DNA of 64,000 nt from Thraustochytrium sp. TN22 (lineage: Eukaryota; Sar; Bigyra; Thraustochytrida; Thraustochytriidae): NCBI GenBank assembly GCA_013306675.1, contig JABLUY010000034.1:124001-188000 (forward strand), given 5' to 3'. The notes beneath the pieces were generated by a model. It did not search any database. It saw only the letters and a list, made by a program, of their open reading frames with translations, and had not been told where the DNA came from. How positions within the stretch are numbered: position 1 is the stretch's first letter; the number at the start of each line of letters is the position of its first letter. Below, piece after piece: positions 30,214-42,200 of this stretch. Both the position numbers and the translations under genes were made by a program.

Positions 30214-33200
30214 TCAAAGGCCGGAAAAGTCAAGGTCGTCGAGCTTGACATTGACAGGCTCTGGAGAGCGCATGGTGGCACGCTTGCCTGCAGGGCTAGC
30301 CGGTGAATCGGGCGAGGCAGGATCAGGGACGTCCAGATGATCGCGAAGCTGGCGCAGCTGGCGCTTCTGACGTGCCTTTTGCATTTCGGCCTCGTTGGCG
30401 AGCTGATTGACCTCCGCGTCGGTCTCCTCGACGAGGTTGACGAAGAGTGCCTCAAGGTCCTTGAGGAGGCGCATTGCCTCGCGCTTGGAAGCGTCGTCGT
30501 CTTGAGGACGCTGCGCGAGGTCCTCGATGCGCTGGGCCTTGGAGGCAAAGTCTGCGGCGAGCACCTCGGAGCGCTTGGGGCCCTTGGCGGCCTGCTTCTT
30601 CTCCTGCTCCTCGCGGCGCTTGCGCCAGGCGGTGACGCCAGCGGCGAGACTGGCGGCCTGTGTGTCATCAAGAAAGGCCTCCACCTTGGCTTCCTCGATT
30701 TCCTGGAGCTCGATGGCCTGCCGCTCGCGCAGCGCGGCCTCCTCCTCTTGAAGCTTTTGATGCATGATAGCCTCCTCCTTGGCCTTTTCTTGAAGCATCT
30801 GCCGCTTCATCTCCTCTGCCTGAAGACGCTTTTTGGCGAGGCGCTCGCGCATGCGGTCACGCTGCGCCGACTTTTCCTGCTTGATCTTCTGATCGAGGAC
30901 GTCCTTCTTTTGGCGCGCATCGGCCTTGAGCTCTTCAATGCGCGCGGCGACAACGTCGCGATCCTCTTCCTTGGGCGGCTCCAGCGCCTTGGTGAAGACC
31001 TTGTCTTCCTTCTGAGCTGCCTTTTCGAGCTTCTCCTCGTTGCGTTGCTCCATGACGCGCTTGCGCGCCTCGAGGCGCTTCTCGAGTGCCTCGCGGCGCG
31101 ACTTGCGCTGGTCTTCCTGCTTGCGCGCGAGCTCAGAAGAGGCTTGCTCAAAAGATTCCCGCAGGCGCTCGACGGCGGCCCGCGCGTCTTGTCCGTCGTC
31201 GGTCGTCTCCTGCTCCTGGCCTTGGCTTTTCTCTTGCTGCTCTTGCAGGAGCTTGAGCTCCTCCTCTTGCGCCCGGAGACTGGCCTTGGCGGCCTCCTCG
31301 AGGACGGCCAGACGCTCCTCCTCACGCTGCTCCTCGAGCTGACGCGCCTTGGCGAGGCGGTCGCGGCGGCGCTGGTCCATCTTGTCGCGCATGGCGGCGA
31401 GCTCGGCATTGCGCTTCTCCTGAAGCGCGGCGAGGCTGCGCTCGTACTGCTCGCGCAAGCGCTTCGCTTCCTCCTCGTCGACGTCGCTCTGCAGCTGCGG
31501 CGGCGGCGGCTCAAGCTGGGTGACAAGCGCTTTGGTTTCCTCCTGGAAGGCCTTGAGCTCGGTGGCGACTTCGGTTTCGAAGCCAACCTCCTCGCGCATC
31601 TCGCGCTCCACGCGCTCGCGAATCTCGGCGCGGAGCTCGTCGAGGGAAGCCTCCTTGGCCTTGTCGCGCTGCTCCTGAAGCTTTTCGAGGTCGTTCTCTT
31701 GCTGCGCACGAAGCTCGAGCAGGCGGTCTTCCAGCGAGCGCACGAGCGCCTCCTCTTCGGGCGAGAGCCTTTCGTCGTCAGGGTCGTTCGGGTCGTCAGC
31801 TTTTCCAATCTTTTCGGCGTCGGCCCCTGCACGAGCATCAGCGTCGGTAGCGAGTGTGGTGGGTTCCTTGCGTCGGCGGCGAACGGCGGTGGGCTGGAGC
31901 TTGCATTCCATGAGGCGGGACTTGATTTCGGCCTGCTGCTTGCGGCGACCGGCGCAGAGGTCCTCGGCCTGGCGCTCAATGTCGGCGAGCGCAGAGTTAA
32001 TCTCGGTCTCCTGGTTGGCCTTGAGCTTAATGATCTCCTCCTGGGTTTCAGCCTGGACCCGGGCAAGGATGACCTCCTGTTCGACATGAAAGTGAGACTC
32101 CTCGAGCGCGCGGGCTTCGGCCTCGCGCTCGCTGAGCAGCGCCTCCTCCGTCTGCACGATGTCGTCGTGTTCATCTTCGTCTTCGTCGCTGCTGACGCCG
32201 GCGCCTTGGTCAGGAGCTGGCATGGAGGTGTCGCCAGCGTCGGCCGCAGCAATGGTCATGCCGTGGTCGCCAGGGACGTGGTCGAGGTCATGATCATCAA
32301 AGTCGTTGTCTTCGTCTTGCAGCATGGCAGCCTCCTGCTCCTCGAGCTCGCGGAGCTCGGCGTCCACCGAGGCCATGCGCTGGCGGTACTCCTCCTCGAG
32401 TCGTGCCTGCTCCTGCTCTCGCTTCCACTCGCGCTCGCGCAGCTCCTCCTCGTGGCGGGCCTTGCTGGCGTTGATGGCGGCGAGGCGCGCCTGCTCAGCG
32501 CGCACAAGGTCGGCGTTCTGCTTGTCGAGGGTTGCGAAGGGGTTGACGGCGCTCACCCACTGACCACGGCGCGCGGTGAGGACGGTCTTGGCGGAGTCCG
32601 GCTTGCCGACGCGCGAGGTGGAGGCCGCGCGAGGGGCGTCGGCAATTTTGGCGGAGCGTGGGGCCCAGGGCATGATGCTGCGCGCGGTGGCGAGCACGCC
32701 TTGTTTGATGATGCGGTCGCGCAGAATGGGCCAGAACTTGCGCTGGACGTCAATGACGACGGAAGAGAGGAAGAGGATGATGACCATGACGAAGAGCGCA
32801 ATGGTGATGCTCGCGAGCACGTTGATGCGGACCTCGTCGGCAGTAGCGGCGTAGGTGTCAAAGAGCAGGCCGAACAGGAGGATGTACATGAGCGTTGCAA
32901 GAGAGATGGACTCGAGCGTGTTGTAGTCGAAGATCCAGCGCAGCGCGTCGCTGTCGGAGTAGCTGGCGGCCTCGGCGTTGAGCTCGAACTTGTCCTTGTT
33001 GTCCATGTGGACGACGAAGTGGCGGAGAAGCTCCCAGCGGCGCTGCGCCGGCGTTTCGTTCTGCAAGGAGAGGGCGGCGTTCTCCGGATCGGCGGCCTCG
33101 TCACGCTTGCGGGCGCGCGCGGCGTCGCGCGAGGCGCGCACCTTGGCGGCGATATTGGGATTGACCTGGAGCTGGGAAAAGTCCATGTTCTGCAGCAGGC

Positions 33201-36200
33201 GCTTCTCCTTGGCAACGTTGATGCCGAGCTTCTTCATCTTGGCTGTGACGGCGATTTGCAGGGAGCGAACGCGGCCCTCGGCGCGGTTCACCTCGGAGCG
33301 CAACTCGGCGTGGCGCTTCCACTCCTTGTAGGCCTTGATCTGGCGGCGGCGGTGGAGATCGTCGGGGAAGCGGCTTAGGTAGGGCTTGAGCTTGACCTGC
33401 AGCGCGTAGCTGGAGAAGAGGACGCCAAAGGCGAGGGTGCTCTGCTTGAATTTGTCGTCGAGAAAGAGGCTGATGATGGAGAGCGCGAGCTTGCGCATCA
33501 TGAGCACGAGGCGCCAGTAGAAGCACTCCGAGGTGAAGTCCTCGTAGAGCTTGCCGAACTTGGCGCGCGTGCGGCCAATGTGGGTGAGCTTCTTGTGCTG
33601 CCGCAGGATGGAGCGCGGGTCGACGACGCGGCGCACGTAATAGCCGCGGAAGGCACTCTGGAGGCGACGTGCGGCCTCGGTCTCGGAGAGCTTGAGCGCC
33701 TGCTCGCGGCGCTGCTGGTCGTGCTTGATAAAGTCGCGATGCTTGACGAGAAGGTAGGAGATCAGTGTGGGGATGCCAATGCCGTAGGCAAAGATGCCCA
33801 AGCCTGCAAGGGTGTGTAAGCGCGAATAAAAGTCGCCAGAGTCGTCACAGGGCTCGGCGGGCTCCGCGCGCATCACAGGCACTGGCCCGTCCGTGCAGCG
33901 GTAGACCTCGAAGCACTTCTTCATGACGCTCATGTAAAGGTAGTAGCACATGAGAAGGAAGGCGCCGAACTCCGCGTCGATGAACTTGTTGAAGCTGGCG
34001 TCGTAGCCCTCCATGTCGTCATCGTCGACAAGAAGAATCTTTTCTTCGATGTTGTCGACCACGTCGTCGTCCTTGATGGCTGCGCGAAGTGGCGCGACGG
34101 CGGCCCCGGTCTTGCGCTGGATGTTGCGCTGAAGGTTGCGGTAGACGTGCTTGACAAAGGCGACGATGAAGGAGGTGGTAAAGAGGCAGCCGAAGACGAC
34201 CGGCATGAAGTACATAATGTACCACTTCGTCTCGTAGTCCCAGCCGACACTGCATTCGGGAGACGCGAGCTCGAGGTTGAGGTTAAAGGCGGAGAGTACA
34301 GAGTAGGCTCCGGAAACCAGCGTGGGCCACTCGAAGTCATACGACGCGAAGAGGCTGACGACCTGGCAAAAGTCAATGCAGATGGAGACCGCGGCTAGCT
34401 GCACGCCGTACTTGGTAAGAAAGTAGGCGACGCTGCAGAGCAGCACGGCAACGAGGAAGCACGCGATGAGGATGAGCCAGGCAAGATCCGGGCACGGCAC
34501 GCAGTCGCCCTCGAGGCGGTAGAAGTCTTCGGCGCAGGCGCCACAGAGGTGCATGCGGTCATTCTTGTGCTCGTAGCCGTCTGCGCACGTGTCGTTGCCG
34601 AGGCACGCGTGGGAGGGCTCGCACGACTGGAAGGCAGTGCGGTTGAGCGAGCCATAGCCAGCGATGCTGGCCGGGTCGTAGTGCCAGTCGTTGACGAAGC
34701 CAAGGCACATGGCACCGTCGGGGCAGGCCAGGCAGAACTCGCCTGGCTGACCGTAGTAGTTGGGCGTGCAGGCGGCAAAGACGCCGTCGGCTGGCGTGGT
34801 TTGCGCGTCCTGCAGGGCGACGTGCAGGTTGATGCTGTGGTCGCCGACCAGGACCGCCGGCAGCGTGCACTGAATGACCGCGTGGCTCGTGCGCTGCGGG
34901 TCGACGCAGTCAACGTCGCCGATGCGCACGGAGAGGCCCGGGGCACCCGGGTCAACGGAGTTGCTGCCGAAGTTGGCGCCGAGCAGGCGCAGTGCGACGT
35001 CGCCAAGGGCGTCGGCCGGGTCCGGCGAGACGGCGCGAACGAGCGGGGCGTCGAAGTGAAAGGCGACGGCCGAGGAGGGTGCGGAGATTTGGCCGGCCAC
35101 GCGGACGGCCGCGGTCAGGTTGAGGCCGACGCCCTCGGGCGAGTTGCAGGTGATTTCGGTGTGAGACACGGCGATGGGGTCCGTGCAGTTGAAGTCGCCA
35201 AAGGTCACGTGAAGGTCGGACGATCCATAGAAGTTGGCCCCCGTGACGCGAAGCGCGTCTCCGCCAGCGGTGGGGCCGTGCGGCGGGTCGATGGCAAGGA
35301 CTTGCGGCGCAAAATAGGAATACGCGAGAGGCGAGGAGTCGTGGTCGCCGGAGCGCACAAGGACGTCGACGGCGGCACCGGCGCCGCTGGGCACCTCGCA
35401 GGTGATGTCAGTGTGCGAGTAGGTGATGATGGTGCAGTTGGTCTCGCCGAGGTCGACAAGGTCAAAGAGAACCTGACCGATAAGGCCGAAATTGACCCCG
35501 GAGAGCGTGAGCACGCCGCCCCCTTGCGTGGGCCCGGCGAGCGGCGACATGGCGCTGATCTCGGGCCGCTGGTACGCAAAGGCGAGCGCAGTGGACGCCT
35601 CGACGCCAGCGACGTAGACGCGAACCGTGTGGTCGCCCTGATTCTCCGGGATGGTGCACTGGACAGTGGTGTGCGTAAAGGCGGTGACCTCGCATGCAAT
35701 GGTTTGCTGGCCTTGGAGAAAGTAGACAAGAGGTCCGGAGACGCCAAAGTTGCTGCCATACAAGGTGAGCGAGGTGCCGCCGGGCGTGGGTGATGTCTCC
35801 GGCGAAAGCGCAGTGAGGTGTGGGCGGTCATAGGTGAATGTGATGTTCTCCTGCGAGCGCTTCCAGCCGTGCACGACGACCACGTTGACGGTGCCCTCGC
35901 CAGGGGGGACCATGCAGGTGATCTGCGAGTCAGTGTAGTCGTCGTATGGGTCCGCGACGGTGCAGCGCGAGTCGCCAATGTAGACTTTGCCGTGCACGCC
36001 GTTGCCGAGGTTGGTGCCGTAGATGTGGATGAGGTAGCCGCCGTCGGTGACGCAGCCCTCTGCGAGCGTGTCAGCGCCCTGGCCGCAGTGGCTGATGCTG
36101 GTGATCTCCGGAGTGGTGAGGAGCTCCTCGTAGTCAAAGTCGCACGGGCAGCAGGCGTCAGCCTGATCGTCGGCACAGTACTGGTTGCCGACCCTGACGA

Positions 36201-39200
36201 CGAGGGGACCGGCGATGGGGCCGCTAGTGATGTTGCAGTGGATTGTAGTGTGCGTCCAGGCGGCGATGTCGCAGGGGTAGCCGTCGATAGTGACGCGGTC
36301 TGTGTCGGTGTTGACGCGGACGCCAAAGCCGGAACCGCGCAGCAGGATGGCGTAAGGCCCGCCCTCGGAGAGTTCACGCGGATTCACGGCGGTGATGCTG
36401 TCGACGACGGGCGCATGAAAGGCGTAGCTTGCGGTGGCCTGCTGGCCGCCGACGGAGATGGCGATGGCGTTGTCGGCGTTGCGCTGAAGGGCGTCAGGGA
36501 TGGCGAGGACCAGCCTGTCGTGGGTGTGCTGCAAGAGGTCGGCGAGGAGGGCGCCGTTGTACGTGACCAGGATGTCCTCTTGGCCAAAGTTAGCGCCGTC
36601 GATGGTGAGTGCAAAGTCTTCTGCAGAGGTGGCAATGCCGGAGGCCGGACTAAAGGCGGAGACGGAGGGCGGCTTGTAGGAGAGAACGGCCGTGGACATG
36701 TTGGAGTCCTGCGTGCCGATGGTGGCGACAACCTGCAGGGCCCTGCCGACACCCGCCACGGTGCGGCAGCGCGCCGCGCTGGCACCGAGGTCGGGCTGAG
36801 CCATGGCGAGCGAATCGACGCCCGAGCCGGAGATGCTGGCGACCGTGAGTGTCTCGCGCGGGAGGCTGGCCGTGGCGATGCTCCAGGTGTAGGGCTCCGG
36901 ACGGGTGACAGTGAAGATGGCGGCGCCAGAGGCTTCGTGAAGGGCGGTCTCCAGGGTTGCTGCGTCGGCATCGAGCGCGATGGCTGCCGTGAGCGGGCCG
37001 TCTTGGTCGCCGATGCGCAGCGTGAAGGTGGTCGTGTCGTCGGTGACGCCGGTGGCCGTGAGGTTGGACGGCTCGGGCGGCAGAATGGTGCAGTTGGCGG
37101 CGGTGTACTCCTTGCCAGAGGCGCCGTAGGTGAACGCAAAGAGCGGGTCGTCGAGATGAACGAGTTGCGGGCCAAAGTCGGTGCCGCGAATGATGAACTC
37201 TTCGCCGCCGACGGTGGAGGCGCCGTCGTCGATGGGGTTGCCGACGAGGGCGTCGATAACGGGCGCGCGGTAGGTCGTCGTGGGCACCTTGGACTGCTGA
37301 TCGTCGACAATGACGGTCCACTTGAGCTCCTTGCCGACGCCGGGCGGAAGGTCGCAGTTGATCTTGCTATGCAGGTAGTCCGGGTCAATGTAGCAGTTGC
37401 GCGCGGTGTACTCGGTGCCGGTGGGGCCGAAGGTGACGAGGATAAGGTCGGAGTTGTCACCAAAGTCGAGGCCAACGAGGGTGACGGTGTCGCCTCCGTC
37501 GGTGACGGCGTCCGTGTCCTTGCCCTCAAAGTAGTTGATGGTGGGCGCCGAGTAGCTGGTTCCGAGACCGTCAGAGCCGAAGGAGATGTCGGAGGTCTGA
37601 CCGGCGACGGTGACCGTCCAGCCGTGCTTTTGGCCCGTGCCGGAGGAGGTGAGGCAGCTGATGCGCGTGTCATGAACGACGACGGCGCAGTTGGTGGCGG
37701 TGTACTTGGTGCCGTTCACGCCGCCATAGCGAGCGACAATGGAGGAGTTGGAGACAGAGGACACCGGGCCGAAGCCGCGGCCGTGCAAATAGACGGCGTC
37801 GCCGCCGCTGGTGCGGGCGTTTTCGATGCCGGAACCGGTGAGGCGGGTGATGAGCGGGCCGACGTAGCTGAGCGTGTCGTGGCTGGGCGCAGAGGCAATA
37901 GCGTTGGCGGAGAGGACGAAGCTCAGGTCGGCGCCCGTGCCGGCTGCGTAGACGCAGAGGACCTCCGTGTGAGGGGTGAGATAGGCGCAGTTCTGAGCGG
38001 TGAAACGACCGTAGGTGACGACGAGTGGGGTGCCGATGGGGCCGAAGTCTGTGCCGGTGAGTAAGATGGCGTCGACCGAGGAACCGCCGTTGGTGTCCAT
38101 GACGGTGTAGACGTCCGGGTCGTAAAAGTCGACGGTGGCGATGACCGGACTCGCGTGTGAATAGGCTGCGGACGCGTGCCACGAGAGCGCGTCCTGGCCT
38201 TGAACGTTGACCATAAACTCGAGCTGCGCGCCGCTGGCTGCGACAGAGGTGCACGTGATTTGCGTGGCGTCATCAACGTGGCAGTTGACGGCGGTGAACT
38301 CTGTATCGCGCGCCGTTGCAGAGCGGTACCGCACGATGACGTCCGGCTCAAAGCCGAGGTCGGCGGCGCCGAAGTCTGTGCCGGTGAGCGAAAAGGTGGC
38401 GTTGCCCGGCGTGGGCAGGGCTGCGGCGCCGGTGACCGCCGTAATGGCTGGGTCGTCGAAGCGGTGCGCGAGCGAGGCGTCGTCAAAGTCGAGCACGGAG
38501 GCGTGGCCGAGGTCCGGGAAGGTGACTTGCCAGAAGAGGTTGCTGCCAACGCCGGCTGGGGACTCGTCGCAGGCGACGTGGGTATCGTTGAGCACGGCGC
38601 AGCCAGAGGCCGCAAAGGAGCGCAAGGTCGTCTTCTGCACAAGGGCAACGTTGACGGTGGGGAAGGTGGCATCACCAGGCTGGTTTTGGATCTTGTACGC
38701 GGTAGGGCCGAGATTCGTGCCTTGCAGCAGCACAGGCAGGCCGCCCGCCGTGGGCCACGGGTCAGCGCTGTCCGTCACAGAGGCGACGGCGGGGATGTCG
38801 TTCGCGTTGCTGATGAGAATGTCGAGCGTGAAGACGACTTCGATGGCCGGCTGCACGCCGTTACTTTCGTCAGAAAGCAGAATCGTGTAGGCGTAGGCGG
38901 AGCGATTTTCGAAGTCGAGCGCGTTGACCAAGTACAGCGCGCCAGAGGTGTCGAGCTGGAAGAGGTCGTCGATGAGCGTGGGCCCGGTGTCGAGCTCAGT
39001 GCCGTCCTGGAACGAGAAGTGCTTGACGGCAAAGGCGAGGCGGTACGCAGCGAGCTTGTCTGGGTCGGTGGAGTGCAGCGTGGCGAGCTTGAGCGCGGCG
39101 CCGTCAAAGGCGTCCTCGGGGATGGAAAGGGTGGTGTCGTCGACACAGTCGGCCACTGCGTCCTCGCAGAGCATGCCGGTGAAGACGGGCGCCTCGTTGA

Positions 39201-42200
39201 TGTTGACGATGCTGATCAGGAGCGTCGTGGTGGCGCTATGCGAGGCGGTGTCGGTAACTTGGAGCGTGAGCGTGCACTGGTGCACGGCACCAGCGAGCAT
39301 GGCGCAGGCAGCGGACTGCACGGTCTCAAAGTCGAGCGAGCCATCGTGCGCGAGCTGGCCCGTGGCGGCGTCGACGGAGAAGGGTGTGTTCTCCTGGAGC
39401 AGCGAGTAGACGAGAGCGCCGTCATCGGCGGCATCCGGGTCGTCGGCGACATGCGCAGAGCCAAAGGCGGCGGCGGTCGCCATCTCGTCCACGGTGAGTG
39501 TGTAGGAGGAGGCGGCGAACGAGGGCGGCTCATTGACGTCAACAACCGTGATGGTGACGGTGCCTACGGCGGAGAGGTGGTCGTCCGGGTCGCCGTTGTT
39601 ATCCTTGACGCGGACGCGCACGACAATGGTCCCGGCGGCCGTGGTCATGGTTTCGTAGTCGATGACCTGCGTGAGGTTAAACTGGCCGGAGGCCTCGTCG
39701 ATGAAGAAGAGCGCGGCCGCGGAGGACGGGAGAACCTCGGCGATCTCGTAGACCAGGCCTGCGGAGCCAAGGTCGCCTGACTCCGGATCGGAGTCCGTGG
39801 CGTTGATTTGGTCAATGAGCACGCCAATGTCGTCGTCATTCTCAACGAGTGTGAGCTCGTAAGAAGTGATGGTGGGCGGGTAATTGGTGCCCGTGACGCG
39901 AATGCGCAAGAGCGCGGGCGGGTCCGAGGTGAGCGGGTCGGTGGTGTCCTGGTCGGTGGCGGTGACGGTGAGCTCGTAGACGTGGTCCTCGGTCTTGAGA
40001 TTGGTGGTGACGGAGGCGACGGTGAGCACGCCGTCAACGATGGCAAAGGTGCCGTCTTCGTTGCCGGCGGTGATGGCGTAGTCGATGAGCGTGGCGCGGT
40101 CAGCGTCGTCGACGTCCTCGTCGGCGCACAGCTCAAAGACGCTGAGAACTTGGAGCCCCGGTTCGCAGTAGATCGCCTCGGTGGTGCAGGCGGTGACGTG
40201 CTTGGGCACGGTGGCGTTGAAGCTAGCAAGCGTGGGGCGATCGTTGGCGTCGAGCACCTGCACGGTGACGGTGGTGGTAGCATTGAGGCCGGTGGCGTCG
40301 ACGGCCAGTAGTTTCAACTGGATGGAGCGGTCTTCATAGTTGGTGAACCAGGGCGACTCGTAGTTGGGCAGGTCGACGCCGCTGAGTACGATGTCGAGGC
40401 CGTCCACCGCAAAGTAGGAGACGGCCTTCCCGCTGCTGGCTACGACCTGCGAGAGGATGGACAGCGTGATGGTGTCGCCATCATCTTCGTCCACGACATC
40501 GATGGGTGCGACCCAGAGCGGGTCAATCTCGGCCGCCTCGGTGAGCGTAAAGGTCTGACCGCTCGCGAAGAGCGGGGCGTCCGGCTCGTCCGTAACGACG
40601 ATGGTAATTTGCTGGGTCGTGCGCAGGCTAGGCACGCCGTTGTCCGCGACGGTGACGGTGATGAGGTGCGAGGCAGCTTCCTCGTAGTTGACTTCGCCGC
40701 GCACCGAGACGAAGCCCGTGGACGTGTCGATGGCGAAGAGCGTGGTCCCTGCGGCGAGGGAAAAGAATCCCTGCTGGCCCTGGTCGACGTCCGTGAAGGC
40801 GACGGGCGTGCCAAGCGTGAAGCCGTAGGCGACGTTCTCTGGCACGGTGAGCGTGGTGGTGGTGACGACAGGCGACTCGTTGACGTCTTGCACGTAAACG
40901 GTAAAGTCGGCGTCGGCGTAGAGGCCGGCAGCGTCTTGAGCGCGCAGCGTGACGGTGTAGGTGGACGAGGTCTCGTAGTCGAGCGTGGCGCCGCTGATGA
41001 GCTGGAGGACGATGGGCTCGCTCTCGGTGGCGGCGGCGGCGTTGCTCGAGGCGGTCTCGAAGAGGCCTGGCGTGGCGAGGCCGTTTGCGTCGAGAGCCGT
41101 CAGCACGCTGTAGGTGAGGACGTCGCCGGCGTCCTCATCCGTGGCGAAGAGGTAGCCGTAGGCCGTGTCGGTGTTCTCCTTAAAGCGCAGCGTGGAGGGC
41201 TGCGAGGAGGGCGGTGGCCAGACCGGCACGTCGTTGGCGTCGGTGACCTGAACGAGGACGTCCGTAGTGTTGGTGCCCCCGCGGCCGTCGTTGACGCGCA
41301 CCGTGATGGTATAGGTCTGGCGCAGCTCATAGTTGAGGTCGGCCAGCGCGGTGAGCTTGAGCGCGCCGGCCGAGGCGTACGGAGCAGTGTCGTCGCCCGC
41401 CACGGAGCAGAGGTCGAGGTTGTCGTCGCGGTCGCAGGAGACGGCCGCGAAGGCGTCGTCGACGTTGCGCGTCACGGTGAAGATCATGCGGTCTGTCGTG
41501 GACGAGCCGTCTGCGGCGAGGTCGAGGTCGGCGACCTGCAGGCTGTCGATGGAGCCTCCGCAGGGCGACTCGCCGCAGTACGGCACTAGCAAGGTGTCAG
41601 CCGGCGAGTTCTCTGGCACGCGAAAGCTAGTGATGCCGGCGTCCTCATTGACCCAGTATGGGTTGTCGTTAACGTCCTCGACGTGAATCGTGAGCGTGGC
41701 GTTGACGGAGCACTGACGCGTCCCAGCCGACCCAAAGAACTTTGGGTCGTCGCACACGCGCACCACGAGCGAGTAGGTATCCTGGGAAATGTAGTCCAGG
41801 CCTTCGTTGAGCACGTAGAGTTGGCCGGAGCAAGAGCCGATGTAGAACATCATGGAGTCCTCGTCAGCGTCGACGATCTCGAAGAAGGTCTCCTGGCCCA
41901 CATCCTCGTCGTTCGCACGAATGGGAGAACCGATGCCCGTGTTGGCTGGCGAGCGCTCCTCAACGTAAAAGTCCGAGACGGACGGCAACGCGTACGGATA
42001 GCCGTCCGTGGTGATGAACTCAAAGTACGGCATGTCGTTGTTGTTCTCAACGGCAAGCGTGACGCGGCACGTGGCGGTGGCTTCGTCGTTCAGGCTGTGT
42101 GCCTCGAGGTCAAAGATGAGCTCGGCACATGTCTCATAGTCGAGGGAAGCGTCCACCTTGAGTTGCAGGGCGCCGCTGTCCGGGTCGATCTCCAGGGGGA

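Noticed and set aside
30337-33378. 1013-codon plus-strand ORF antisense to the giant gene
   Set aside because: It mirrors the coiled-coil coding region; its Leu/Val-rich text is the complement of Glu/Lys/Arg codons and shows no domain.
35818-38064. 748-codon plus-strand ORF
   Set aside because: Complement of the IPT/TIG repeats; Gly/Asp/Val-rich without a fold.
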